A stretch of 64,000 nucleotides of DNA, taken from positions 355,256-419,255 of the forward strand of contig NZ_VRMG01000004.1 of assembly GCF_008040105.1 (NCBI RefSeq), in the 5' to 3' direction. The notes below the pieces were generated by a model. The model was not told the origin of the DNA. It ran no database searches and worked only from the letters and a program-made list of their open reading frames with translations. A program made the translations under genes and the position numbers. Source of the stretch: Lacisediminihabitans profunda. Its GTDB lineage: Bacteria > Actinomycetota > Actinomycetes > Actinomycetales > Microbacteriaceae. Shown here piece by piece: positions 46,333-54,227 of the stretch (its first letter is position 1; every line of letters begins with the position of its first letter).

Positions 46333-49290
46333 CTAGCCGGTGGTGGGTTCTTGGCGCGCCTCCACGCCGTAGAAGCGCCGCTCGAAGACTGCCCGTGCCA
46401 GCCGGGTCACCCGGAGGTAGTCCTCCTCGAGGGCCGACGCCGAGCCCGGCGGGTATTCGAGCAGGCGCGCGACCCCGTCGAGTTGTCTGCGGTCGGTGGG
46501 CAGCACATCCGCCGTGCGTGCGGTCCACAGCGTCATCGCTGAGCGCACCCGGGAGGCGAGCACCCACGCGTCCCGCAGCTTGTCGGCCTCGGCATCCGTC
46601 AGGAAGCCCTCCCGGCGTGCGACGTCGAGGGCGGCAAGGGTGGAGGTTGTGCGCAGCCCGGGAATGCGCGCTCCATGCTGCAGCTGGATCAGCTGCACGA
46701 ACCACTCGACGTCGCTGAGAGAGCCCCGGCCCAGCTTGAGATGACGCGCTGGGTCGGCCGCCTGCGGGAGCCGTTCGGACTCCACTCGCGCTTTGATGCG
46801 CTTGACCTCGCGAACGTCCTTGTCGGCGATGCTTGTCGGAAAGCGCACCTCGTCGGCGAGGGCCTCGAAGTCGGCCATCAGGGCCGCGTCGCCCACCGCC
46901 GCCCGTGCCCGCAGGAGGGCCTGTGCCTCCCAGGTGAGGGACCAGCGCTCGTAATACGCGCGGTAGCTCGCGAGCGAACGCACGACCGCGCCGTTCTTTC
47001 CCTCGGGCCGAAGATCGAGGTCGAGGTCCAGGGGCAGCCGCAGATCCTCGGTCTGCCTCGCCAGGTCCGCCACGATCGCCTCGGCAGTGGCCTGCGCCTC
47101 GGCGTCGGTGGCCGTGGTCGCGCGGTAGACGTACATCACGTCGGCATCCGAGCCGAAGCCGAGCTCCTGACCGCCGTAGCGCCCCATCGCGATGATGGCG
47201 AACTCGATGCCATCGTGCGGGGCGCGAACCGCGGAGAGCACGCCGGTGAGCAGCGTGGTGGTCACGTCCGCGAGGGCGCGCCCGAGCTGCTCCACGCGCA
47301 CGTGGCCGAGGATGGCTCCGATCGCGAGGCGCAGCACCTCGCGTCGTCGCGCGGTGCGCAGGGCGAGGGCTGCTGAGGCGAGATCATCGTGACGGGCGAG
47401 AGTCGCCACGGTCTCCTCGATCAGGGCGGCGGCGGTGCGTGGCCGCAGTTCCTCCTCGTGGTCGAACCACGCGGCGGCCTCGGGGATGCGTTCGAGCAGC
47501 ACCCCGACGAAGCGCGAACTCGAGAGCACGTTGGTGAGGCGCTTGGCGGCCCCGGACGAGTCGCGCAGCATCCGCAGGAACCAGTACGACTCCCCCAGGT
47601 CGTCGCTCAGCCGCCGGAAGGCAAGAAGGCCGTAGTCGGGGTCAGCGCCATCGGCGAACCACTGCAGCATGACGGGCAGCAGGTGCCGCTGGATCGACGC
47701 GCGTCGTGACACTCCCCCGGTGAGGGCGGCGATGTGAGCGAGTGCCCCCTTCGGGTCGGTGAACCCGATCGCCGCGAGTCTGTCGGTGGCTTGCCGGCTG
47801 GTGAGCGCGAAGTCGCCCTCCCGGAGCCCCGCGACGGCCGAGAGGAGTGGCCGGTAGAAGAGACGCTCGTGCAGGCTGCGAACCGCGTGTTTGACCCTCG
47901 TCCACTGCTCGGTGAGCTCGGCGGCGCTCGTCGCGCGCCCCGTGGCCCTGGCGAGGATGCGCAGCGACTCCTGGTCACTCGGCATGAGATGGGTGCGCCG
48001 CAGGTGTGCGAGTTGAAGCCGGTGCTCGAGAAGTCGCAGGAAGCGGTAGTCCCTGGCGAACTCGGCCGACTCCACCCGCCCGATGTAGCCCTGCTCGGCG
48101 AGAGCGGCCAGGGCGGGAAGGGTGGCCCGCTGGCGCACCCGATCGTCCGTCTGCCCGTGCACGAGCTGGAGGAGCTGGATGGTGAACTCGACATCGCGGA
48201 GTCCGCCCGGTCCGAGCTTGAGTTGGAAGTCGAGCTCGTCGCTCGGGATGTTCTCGGTGACGCGCTCGCGCATCCGCTGCACGCCCTCCACGAAATTCTC
48301 GCGGGACGCGCTCGTCCACACCTTCGGCGCGACCCGCTCCACGTAGCGTTCCCCGAGCTCGAGGTCGCCGGCGAGCGGTCTCGCCTTGAGCAAGGCCTGG
48401 AACTCCCAGCTCTTCGCCCAGCGGTCGTAATACGCGACGTGGGACTCGAGGCTACGCACGAGGGCGCCGTCCTTGCCCTCCGGCCGCAGGTTGGCGTCCA
48501 CCTCCCAGAGCCTCGGCTCCCTGGCGAAGTCGTGGATGCCGCGCATGGTCGCCATGGCGATCCGCGTTCCGACCTCCACGGCCCGGTCATCCGAGATGCC
48601 GTCGCCTTCGACGACGAAGATCACGTCGACGTCGCTCACGTAGTTGAGTTCGCGCGCCCCCGCCTTGCCCATTCCGATGATGGCCAGGCGGGTGGCCGTC
48701 ACCTGGTCGGCGGGGAAGGTCGAGTGGCTCTTCGCGACCGCGAGGGACGCGTCGAGCGCGGCGGCGGCCAGATCCGCGAGGGCGGCCGCCACCGTGTCGA
48801 GCGCTCCGAGCGGGTCGGCCTGAGCGAGGTCGTAGGCGGTGAGCGCGCTGAGATGACGGCGATAGCGGGCCCGGAGGGCGTTCCAGGCCGTCTCCTCGGG
48901 CTCCGCATCGAGACCCGCCACGGAGTCGAGGAGGTCCTCACGGTACTCGTCGACGGTCGGCGGCCGCTCGAGCGCTTCGGCGAGGGCCGTGAGCTCGTGC
49001 GGGTGCCGGCGGAAGAACTCCGCGAGCCCCGACGACGCCCCGAGTACACGCACCAGGCGGTGGGCGCTGTCGTCGCCGCCAAGCAGGGCGCCGACCTCGG
49101 CCGGCGATTGCCGCATCAGCTCCATGAGCGACCTCAGGGCCTGGTCCGGGTTCGCGGCGTCGGCGAAGAACGCCACGAGACCACCGGTCTCGTGAGTCAG
49201 CCCGAGTTCGGCCAACTGCGAGGCCGCCTCGTCCAGCTCGGCAAAGCCGAGCCTCGCCAGATCGGTGAGGGTGGTCAGTTCGCGCGCCAT
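46333..49290 (-). CDS. glnE: Glutamine-synthetase adenylyltransferase / adenylyl-removing enzyme
   Basis: This 985-residue bifunctional enzyme attaches and removes AMP on the Tyr of GlnA. It has two nucleotidyltransferase domains. The N-terminal adenylyl-removing domain has GMGKAGARELNYVSDVDVIF near residue 215. The C-terminal adenylyltransferase domain has MGRYGGQELGFGSDADVMYV near residue 700. A helical linker lies between them. Each keeps the two Asp residues of the GS...DxD active site. Length is normal. It lies 19 bases downstream of glnA2 on the same strand and is likely co-transcribed with it. Confidence 0.96.
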   Translation of the reverse strand: MARELTTLTDLARLGFAELDEAASQLAELGLTHETGGLVAFFADAANPDQALRSLMELMRQSPAEVGALLGGDDSAHRLVRVLGASSGLAEFFRRHPHELTALAEALERPPTVDEYREDLLDSVAGLDAEPEETAWNALRARYRRHLSALTAYDLAQADPLGALDTVAAALADLAAAALDASLAVAKSHSTFPADQVTATRLAIIGMGKAGARELNYVSDVDVIFVVEGDGISDDRAVEVGTRIAMATMRGIHDFAREPRLWEVDANLRPEGKDGALVRSLESHVAYYDRWAKSWEFQALLKARPLAGDLELGERYVERVAPKVWTSASRENFVEGVQRMRERVTENIPSDELDFQLKLGPGGLRDVEFTIQLLQLVHGQTDDRVRQRATLPALAALAEQGYIGRVESAEFARDYRFLRLLEHRLQLAHLRRTHLMPSDQESLRILARATGRATSAAELTEQWTRVKHAVRSLHERLFYRPLLSAVAGLREGDFALTSRQATDRLAAIGFTDPKGALAHIAALTGGVSRRASIQRHLLPVMLQWFADGADPDYGLLAFRRLSDDLGESYWFLRMLRDSSGAAKRLTNVLSSSRFVGVLLERIPEAAAWFDHEEELRPRTAAALIEETVATLARHDDLASAALALRTARRREVLRLAIGAILGHVRVEQLGRALADVTTTLLTGVLSAVRAPHDGIEFAIIAMGRYGGQELGFGSDADVMYVYRATTATDAEAQATAEAIVADLARQTEDLRLPLDLDLDLRPEGKNGAVVRSLASYRAYYERWSLTWEAQALLRARAAVGDAALMADFEALADEVRFPTSIADKDVREVKRIKARVESERLPQAADPARHLKLGRGSLSDVEWFVQLIQLQHGARIPGLRTTSTLAALDVARREGFLTDAEADKLRDAWVLASRVRSAMTLWTARTADVLPTDRRQLDGVARLLEYPPGSASALEEDYLRVTRLARAVFERRFYGVEARQEPTTG

Positions 49291-49309
49291 CGAACGATCC
49301 TTTGCTGGG

Positions 49310-50665
49310 TTACAGCATCTCCAGGTTGCTCTTCAGCTCGTAGGGCGTCACCTGGGCGCGGTACTCGCGCCACTCCTGGCGCTTGTTGAGCAGCACGAAG
49401 TTGAATACCTGCTCGCCGAGCGTCTCGGCGACGAGCTCCGATTCCTCCATCAGCGACACCGCGTGGTCGAGACTCGCCGGCAGCTGGCTGTAGCCGAGCG
49501 CCCTGCGCTCCGCGTCCGACAGCTCCCAGACGTTGTCTTCGGCCTCCGGGGGGAGCTCGTAGCCCTCCTCGATACCCTTGAGTCCGGCGGCGAGGAGCAG
49601 CGAGAACGCGAGGTAGGGATTGGCGGCGGAGTCGATCGCCCGGTACTCGACGCGCGCGCTCTGGCCCTTGTTGGGCTTGTAGAGCGGCACCCGCACGAGG
49701 GCGGAGCGGTTGTTGTGGCCCCAGGTCACGAAGCTCGGCGCCTCACCGAGCTTGTTCTGGGATGCCCCGCCCCAGAGCCGCTTGTACGAGTTGACGAACT
49801 GGTTGGTGACCGCGGTGATCTCCGGGGCGTGCTTGAGCAGCCCGGCGATGAACTGGCGGCCGATCCTGGAGAGCTGGTACTGCCCGCCGGCGTCGAAGAA
49901 GGCGTTGGAGTCGCCCTCGAACAGGGACATGTGGGTGTGCATCCCGGACCCGGGTTCGCCGGACAGGGGCTTTGGCATGAAGGTCGCGTAGACCCCCTGC
50001 TCGATCGCCACCTCCTTGATCACCGTGCGGAAGGTCATGATGTTGTCGGCGGTGGTGAGCGCGTCCGCGTAGCGCAGATCGATCTCGTTCTGGCCGGGGC
50101 CGGCCTCGTGGTGGCTGAATTCCACCGAGATGCCGAGATCCTCGAGCATGCGCACGGAGCGCCGGCGGAAGTCGTGAGCTGTGCCGCCAGGCACGTTGTC
50201 GAAGTAGCCGGCCTGGTCGACGGGTTCCGGCCCGTCCGTGCCGTACTTCGAGCTCTTGAGCAGATAGAACTCCACCTCGGGGTGGGTGTAGAAGGTGAAG
50301 CCGCGTTCGGCCGCCGTGGCCAGGGTGCGCTTGAGCACGTTGCGCGGGTCGGCCACCGCCGGCTGGCCGTCGGGGGTGGTGATGTCGCAGAACATCCTGG
50401 CCGTCGGGTCGATCTCTCCGCGCCACGGCAGGATCTGGAAGGTCGCGGGATCCGGATGGGCCAGCACGTCCGCCTCATAGGACCGGGTGAGGCCCTCGAT
50501 GGCCGAGCCGTCGAATCCGAGGCCCTCGGCGAATGCGCCCTCCACCTCGGCGGGGGCGATCGCGACGGACTTGAGGGTGCCGACGACATCCGTGAACCAG
50601 AGGCGGATGAACTTGACTCCGCGTTCCTCGATCGTACGAAGAACGAAGTCACGCTGCTTGTCCAT
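49310..50665 (-). CDS. glnA2: Glutamine synthetase-like protein GlnA2
   Basis: This 451-residue type I glutamine synthetase homologue is shorter than GlnA (474) and has Trp instead of Tyr at the adenylylation site (EDNVWELSDAERR). It is therefore not expected to be regulated by GlnE. The N-terminal motif is FDGSAIEGLTRSYEADV, the metal and ATP region GEPGSGMHTHMSLFEG, and the glutamate flap NQFVNSYKRL. This matches the GlnA2 class of actinobacteria, some of which glutamylate polyamines rather than make glutamine. glnA2-glnE order on one strand is conserved in the phylum. Confidence 0.92.
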   Translation of the reverse strand: MDKQRDFVLRTIEERGVKFIRLWFTDVVGTLKSVAIAPAEVEGAFAEGLGFDGSAIEGLTRSYEADVLAHPDPATFQILPWRGEIDPTARMFCDITTPDGQPAVADPRNVLKRTLATAAERGFTFYTHPEVEFYLLKSSKYGTDGPEPVDQAGYFDNVPGGTAHDFRRRSVRMLEDLGISVEFSHHEAGPGQNEIDLRYADALTTADNIMTFRTVIKEVAIEQGVYATFMPKPLSGEPGSGMHTHMSLFEGDSNAFFDAGGQYQLSRIGRQFIAGLLKHAPEITAVTNQFVNSYKRLWGGASQNKLGEAPSFVTWGHNNRSALVRVPLYKPNKGQSARVEYRAIDSAANPYLAFSLLLAAGLKGIEEGYELPPEAEDNVWELSDAERRALGYSQLPASLDHAVSLMEESELVAETLGEQVFNFVLLNKRQEWREYRAQVTPYELKSNLEML

Positions 50666-50722
50666 TTGCTCCTCTACCCTGCCGACTCTGGGGCTTCATC
50701 CCCGGCTATTAGGCTAGTGGCT

Positions 50723-50974
50723 ATGCCCCGACTCCGCTTGGCGCCAGGCCAAACCAACCCCATCGTCGGCGACCTGGCGGCAAACTCGCAGCAGATCTTC
50801 GAGGCGGCGCGGCACGCCGCCCGGCAGGCCGACCTTTTCGCGGTCGGCGAGATGGCGCTCAGCGGCTACCCGATCGAAGACCGCGCCTCGCGGCCCAGCT
50901 TCCCGGTGGAGGCGCACCGGGCGGTACCGACCGAGCACGGCCTGAATCCCCGACCGCAGCTCCCCCACGACTAA
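50723..50974 (+). pseudogene. nadE: Truncated NAD+ synthetase (nadE) remnant
   Basis: The 83-codon frame begins MPRLRLAPGQTNPIVGDLAA and continues to VGEMALSGYPIEDRASRPS, a clear match to the first ~62 residues of the nitrilase domain of glutamine-dependent NAD+ synthetase. Glu43 is the first residue of its Glu-Lys-Cys triad. After SRPSFP the similarity stops, ~20 unrelated residues follow to a stop, and panB begins 10 bases later. The rest of the glutaminase and the whole synthetase domain (some 500 residues) are missing. The start looks normal, so the N-terminal fragment could still be translated. The cell must have another NAD synthetase elsewhere. Confidence 0.85.
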
Positions 50975-50984
50975 GGTGGCTCCC

Positions 50985-51821
50985 ATGACCGACCCCAGCG
51001 CAGCAGCGACGCAGGCGAACCTCAAGCGGGTGCGCACGAGGCACTTCCAGAACGCCAAGGAGACCGGGGTGAAGATCACCGGCCTCACGAGTTACGACCA
51101 GCTGACCGCGGCGATCTTCGATGCGGCGGGAATCGACTTCCTGCTCGTGGGCGACTCGGCCGGCAACAACGTTTTCGGTCACGACACGACGCTTCCGGTG
51201 ACCGTCGACGAGCTCATCCCGCTCGCCCGGGCGGTCGCCGGCGCGGTCTCCCGCGCCTTCGTCGTCGCGGACATGCCGTTCGGATCCTACGAGACCAGCC
51301 CGGACGAGGCACTGCACACGGCCTTCCGGTTCATGAAGGAGACGCACGCGCACGCGGTGAAGCTCGAGGGCGGCCAGCGCAGCGCCGAACAGATCCGCCG
51401 CATCGTCTCGGCGGGCATCCCCGTGATGGCGCACATCGGTTTCACACCCCAGAGCGAGCACGGTCTGGGCGGCCACCTCATCCAGGGGCGCGGCGAAGGG
51501 GCGGAACAGCTTCTCGCCGATGCGCACGCCGTGGAGGATGCAGGCGCGTTCGCCGTCGTTCTCGAAATGGTGCCGTCGGGGGTCGCCGCGCAGGTCACCA
51601 AGGAACTGCGCATCCCGACCATCGGGGTCGGCGCGGGCCCCCATGTCGACGGCCAACTTCTGGTCTGGACCGACTGGGCCGGACTCACCACCGGTCGCAT
51701 CCCCAAGTTCGTGCGGCAGTACGCCGACCTCAAGGGCGTGCTGACGGATGCCGTGAAGGAGTACCGCGGCGACGTCGAGTCCGGCGCCTATCCGGCTCCT
51801 GAGCACGAATACGAGGACTGA
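50985..51821 (+). CDS. panB: Ketopantoate hydroxymethyltransferase
   Basis: This 278-residue TIM-barrel enzyme makes ketopantoate from 2-oxoisovalerate and methylene-tetrahydrofolate on the pantothenate/CoA path. Motifs are ITGLTSYDQLTAAIFDAAG, FLLVGDSAGNNVFGHDTTLP (metal Asp), MPFGSYETSPDEAL, HAVKLEGG (Lys), AHIGFTPQS and IGVGAGPHVDGQLLVW. I start it at the ATG at 50985 (GGTGG upstream). Its decamer and Mg site residues look intact. Gene order glnA2, nadE, panB is shared with relatives, but nadE is broken here. Confidence 0.95.
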   Translation: MTDPSAAATQANLKRVRTRHFQNAKETGVKITGLTSYDQLTAAIFDAAGIDFLLVGDSAGNNVFGHDTTLPVTVDELIPLARAVAGAVSRAFVVADMPFGSYETSPDEALHTAFRFMKETHAHAVKLEGGQRSAEQIRRIVSAGIPVMAHIGFTPQSEHGLGGHLIQGRGEGAEQLLADAHAVEDAGAFAVVLEMVPSGVAAQVTKELRIPTIGVGAGPHVDGQLLVWTDWAGLTTGRIPKFVRQYADLKGVLTDAVKEYRGDVESGAYPAPEHEYED

Positions 51822-51906
51822 GCTCCCCACCCCGGGCATCCCGCGCCCCCGCACGGCCCCGCCTTGCGCCCGCGCCCGTCTTCCTCTTCCTCTTCCTCTT
51901 CTCCTC

Positions 51907-51992
51907 TTCCGAAATCCATGCGATCGGCGGAGACACGCCGCTCACCTTGTCTCAGATGCGGCGTGTCGGCAAGGAATGCATGGATTTCGGAA
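51907..51992. repeat. 86-bp palindromic repeat, family A, copy 3 (diverged, inverted)
   Basis: This element has the same outer arms as the repeats near 5.8 and 6.9 kb (TTCCGAAATCCATGC and its complement) and exactly the same 86-base length. Its interior differs. Aligned to copy 1 it fits best in reverse orientation. The central dyad is ACACGCCGC...GCGGCGTGT, a compensated replacement that keeps a stem. It lies in the 218-base gap between the convergent panB and SPOR-like genes. Confidence 0.8.
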
Positions 51993-52039
51993 GGGGGCGG
52001 GAGGGCGGCACTGAATGATGGAAGGGGCGGCAGCGCCGC

Positions 52040-52213
52040 CTAGCGGTCGTTGGCGGCGTCTTCCTCTGCCCACTTGCGGGCGCGCTCGGCGATGATCTCG
52101 GGCGCCCGGGCGGCATCCTCGCGCGTCTTGAACGGCCCATCGAGCTCCGACGCGAGCGACTGCTTGCCCTCTTCGACCTCGCCGGTTCTGATGTTGTAGT
52201 ACCACTCGGTCAT
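52040..52213 (-). CDS. Small SPOR-like protein
   Basis: This 57-residue protein reads MTEWYYNIRTGEVEEGKQSL then GPFKTREDAARAPEIIAERA, a pattern I recognise from short Micrococcales proteins annotated as SPOR domain-containing. It is Trp/Tyr-rich at the start and has a charged amphipathic C-terminal helix. No membrane segment or signal is present, so a peptidoglycan-binding role of the classical SPOR kind is doubtful. It is divergent from map, with 32 bases between starts. An AGGAGCG-like sequence precedes the ATG. Confidence 0.7.
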   Translation of the reverse strand: MTEWYYNIRTGEVEEGKQSLASELDGPFKTREDAARAPEIIAERARKWAEEDAANDR

Positions 52214-52245
52214 GAGCGCTCCTTATCCCAACTAAAATCGATCCT

Positions 52246-53112
52246 ATGCCCAAGGATTCGAGCGGTCACCTCGTGCCGGGGCACATCTCCCCAGCGCGTG
52301 CGGTGCCCAGGACCATCGCCCGCCCGGAGTATGTCGGCAAGGCGGCACCCGCTCCCTTCACGGGTTCGGACGTGTACCCGCCGGAGGCCGTCGCCCGCAT
52401 CCGCGAATCGGGCCGGATCGCCGCCGACGCCATTGCCCTCGTCGGGGCGAGCGTGCGGCCGGGCATCACGACCGACGAGCTCGACGTGATCGGCCACGAC
52501 TTCATGGTGGCGAACGGTGCCTATCCGTCGACGCTCGGCTACCGCGGCTTCCCCAAGTCGATCTGCAGTTCGGTGAACGAGGTGATCTGCCACGGAATCC
52601 CGGATGACACGGTGCTCGAGGACGGAGACATCGTGAACATCGACATCACGGCCTTCAAGAACGGCATGCACGGCGACAGCAACCAGACCTTCATCGTGGG
52701 GACGGCCTCCCCCGAGGTCACCGACCTCGTCGACCGCACTCGGGAGGCCCTGGCCCGCGGGATCAAGGCGGTGGCCCCCGGCCGCGAGGTGAATGTGATC
52801 GGCCGCGCCATCGAGTCATACGCCAAACGCTTCGGCTACGGCGTCGTTCGCGACTTCACGGGTCACGGCGTCGGTGAGGCTTTTCACTCCGGCCTGATCA
52901 TCCCGCACTACGACTCGGCGCCCGCGTACTCCACAGTGATGGAGGCCGGCATGGTCTTCACGATCGAGCCGATGCTCACCCTCGGCGGCATCGAGTGGGA
53001 GCAGTGGGACGATGGCTGGACCGTCGTGACGAAGGACCGCAGCATCACCGCGCAATTCGAGCACACCCTCGTCGTCACCGACCGTGGCGCAGAAGTGCTC
53101 ACTCTCCCCTGA
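52246..53112 (+). CDS. map: Methionine aminopeptidase, type I
   Basis: This 288-residue metallopeptidase removes the initiator methionine from new proteins. Metal ligands are visible in the usual order: Asp in [21 protein letters not shown] (two Asp), His in [19 protein letters not shown], Glu in [11 protein letters not shown] and Glu in [14 protein letters not shown]. The N-terminal ~40 residues ([20 protein letters not shown]) are the extension seen in actinobacterial MetAP-Ic proteins, which may contact the ribosome. It is followed 43 bases later by ppgK. Confidence 0.95.
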   Translation: MPKDSSGHLVPGHISPARAVPRTIARPEYVGKAAPAPFTGSDVYPPEAVARIRESGRIAADAIALVGASVRPGITTDELDVIGHDFMVANGAYPSTLGYRGFPKSICSSVNEVICHGIPDDTVLEDGDIVNIDITAFKNGMHGDSNQTFIVGTASPEVTDLVDRTREALARGIKAVAPGREVNVIGRAIESYAKRFGYGVVRDFTGHGVGEAFHSGLIIPHYDSAPAYSTVMEAGMVFTIEPMLTLGGIEWEQWDDGWTVVTKDRSITAQFEHTLVVTDRGAEVLTLP

Positions 53113-53155
53113 TCCGACCTCACCTGATCCGATCCCCACAGGAAGACTGTCAAAC

Positions 53156-53905
53156 ATGGCCAACAAAGCGGTAGGCATCGACATCGGCGGCACCGGCATC
53201 AAGGGGGCGATCGTCGACGTCACGACCGGGAAGCTGCTCACCGACCGCATCAAGCTCCCGACCCCGCAGGGCGGCGAACCAGAAGACATCCTGGCCACGG
53301 TGCTGGAGATCGTCAAGAGGCTGGATGTCGGAAACAAGAAGGATCCGATCGGTGTCTGCTTCCCCGCCGTGGTGGTGAAGGGCAGGACCCTCTCCGCCGC
53401 CAACGTGTCGAACAGCTGGATCGGCCTCGAGGCGGAGAAGCTGTTCGAGAAGGGGCTCGGACGCAACATCCACTTCGTCAACGACGCGGATGCGGCCGGC
53501 TACGCCGAGACGCTCTACGGCGCCGCGGCGAAGTCCGACGGCCTGATCATCATGACCACCCTCGGCACCGGAATCGGCACCGCCCTGATCTACAAGGGCG
53601 TGCTCATCCCGAACGCCGAGCTCGGGCACATCCAGCTCGACGGGGTCGACTACGAGACGCGGGCGTCATACTCCGCGAAGGAACGGGAGAACCTCAGCTG
53701 GGTGGACTGGGCGGCGAGGCTGCAGCAGTACTACTCGGCCTTGGAGGCCTACTTCCACCCCGACCTGTTCATCCTCGGCGGTGGCGTGTCCAAGGAGTAC
53801 AAGAACTTCCTCTCCCTGCTCCACCTGAACACGCCGATCGTGCCGGCGACCCTCCGCAACAACGCGGGCATTCTCGGCGCCGCCGCCCTGGCCGCCGGCA
53901 AGTAG
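53156..53905 (+). CDS. ppgK: Polyphosphate glucokinase
   Basis: This 249-residue ROK-family kinase phosphorylates glucose with polyphosphate (or ATP). The phosphate motif is VGIDIGGTGIKGAIVD. The glucose and catalytic region is NVSNSWIGLEAEKLF and VNDADAAGYAET with the catalytic Asp. LGTGIGTALIYKG and AELGHIQLDG follow. Length fits the actinobacterial polyphosphate-dependent type and not the longer ATP-only GlkA. ATG at 53156 after GGAAG. It probably forms the main glucose entry step when polyphosphate is available. Confidence 0.93.
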   Translation: MANKAVGIDIGGTGIKGAIVDVTTGKLLTDRIKLPTPQGGEPEDILATVLEIVKRLDVGNKKDPIGVCFPAVVVKGRTLSAANVSNSWIGLEAEKLFEKGLGRNIHFVNDADAAGYAETLYGAAAKSDGLIIMTTLGTGIGTALIYKGVLIPNAELGHIQLDGVDYETRASYSAKERENLSWVDWAARLQQYYSALEAYFHPDLFILGGGVSKEYKNFLSLLHLNTPIVPATLRNNAGILGAAALAAGK

Positions 53906-53918
53906 CCCTCGCCGGACC

Positions 53919-53957
53919 GTTAGGGTCCGGTATTTCCGTGTTAGGGAGTCGTTAGGC
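53919..53957 (+). promoter_or_regulatory. GTTAGG direct repeats upstream of the kdp operon
   Basis: GTTAGGG occurs at 53919 and 53940, and GTTAGGC at 53951, so the spacings are 21 and 11 bases (two turns and one turn of the helix). Such face-aligned direct repeats are typical of OmpR-family operators, and KdpE is such a regulator. The site lies 100-140 bases before the first small kdp gene. Confidence 0.4.
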
Positions 53958-54057
53958 TCCGCCGACCGGGTTCCACCTTGGTGTGGACTCGTCCTTCGTG
54001 ACAGAAATGTCGCTGCGCGCCGTTCGGCCGCGGCTCGTCTCTCCCGCGGAGGATCCG

Positions 54058-54141
54058 ATGCTCGATCTCGTGTACGTCGTTGGCGCAGTGGGGCTCTTCG
54101 CCCTCGTCGCCCTTGTCGCCCGGGGGGTCGAGAAGCTGTGA
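54058..54141 (+). CDS. 27-residue membrane peptide preceding kdpF
   Basis: ATG after GGAGGATCC gives a 27-residue peptide [20 protein letters not shown] ending in ARGVEKL, a single transmembrane helix with a charged tail. It overlaps kdpF by four bases (GTGA). I believe a similar tiny ORF precedes kdpF in other actinobacterial kdp operons, where it is usually not annotated. Its strong ribosome-binding site and conserved position argue that it is translated. It might be a second small subunit or a leader that couples translation. Confidence 0.65.
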   Translation: MLDLVYVVGAVGLFALVALVARGVEKL

Positions 54142-54227
54142 TCGTCTTCACGATCCTCAGCGTGGTGCTCGCCGTCGCCGCCCTGGTCTACCTGGTGTTC
54201 GCTCTCCTGAATCCGGAGCGATTCTGA
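54138..54227 (+). CDS. kdpF: KdpF small subunit of K+-transporting ATPase
   Basis: The GTG-started 29-residue peptide [20 protein letters not shown] followed by ALLNPERF is a single transmembrane helix with the KdpF-typical C-terminal L.NPERF. It overlaps the preceding membrane peptide by four bases and kdpA by one base (TGATG). KdpF stabilises the KdpABC complex in the membrane. Confidence 0.9.
   Translation: MIVFTILSVVLAVAALVYLVFALLNPERF

Noticed and set aside
47734..49389. A 551-codon plus-strand frame opposite glnE
   Set aside because: Antisense shadow; glnE carries both nucleotidyltransferase motifs in the expected places.
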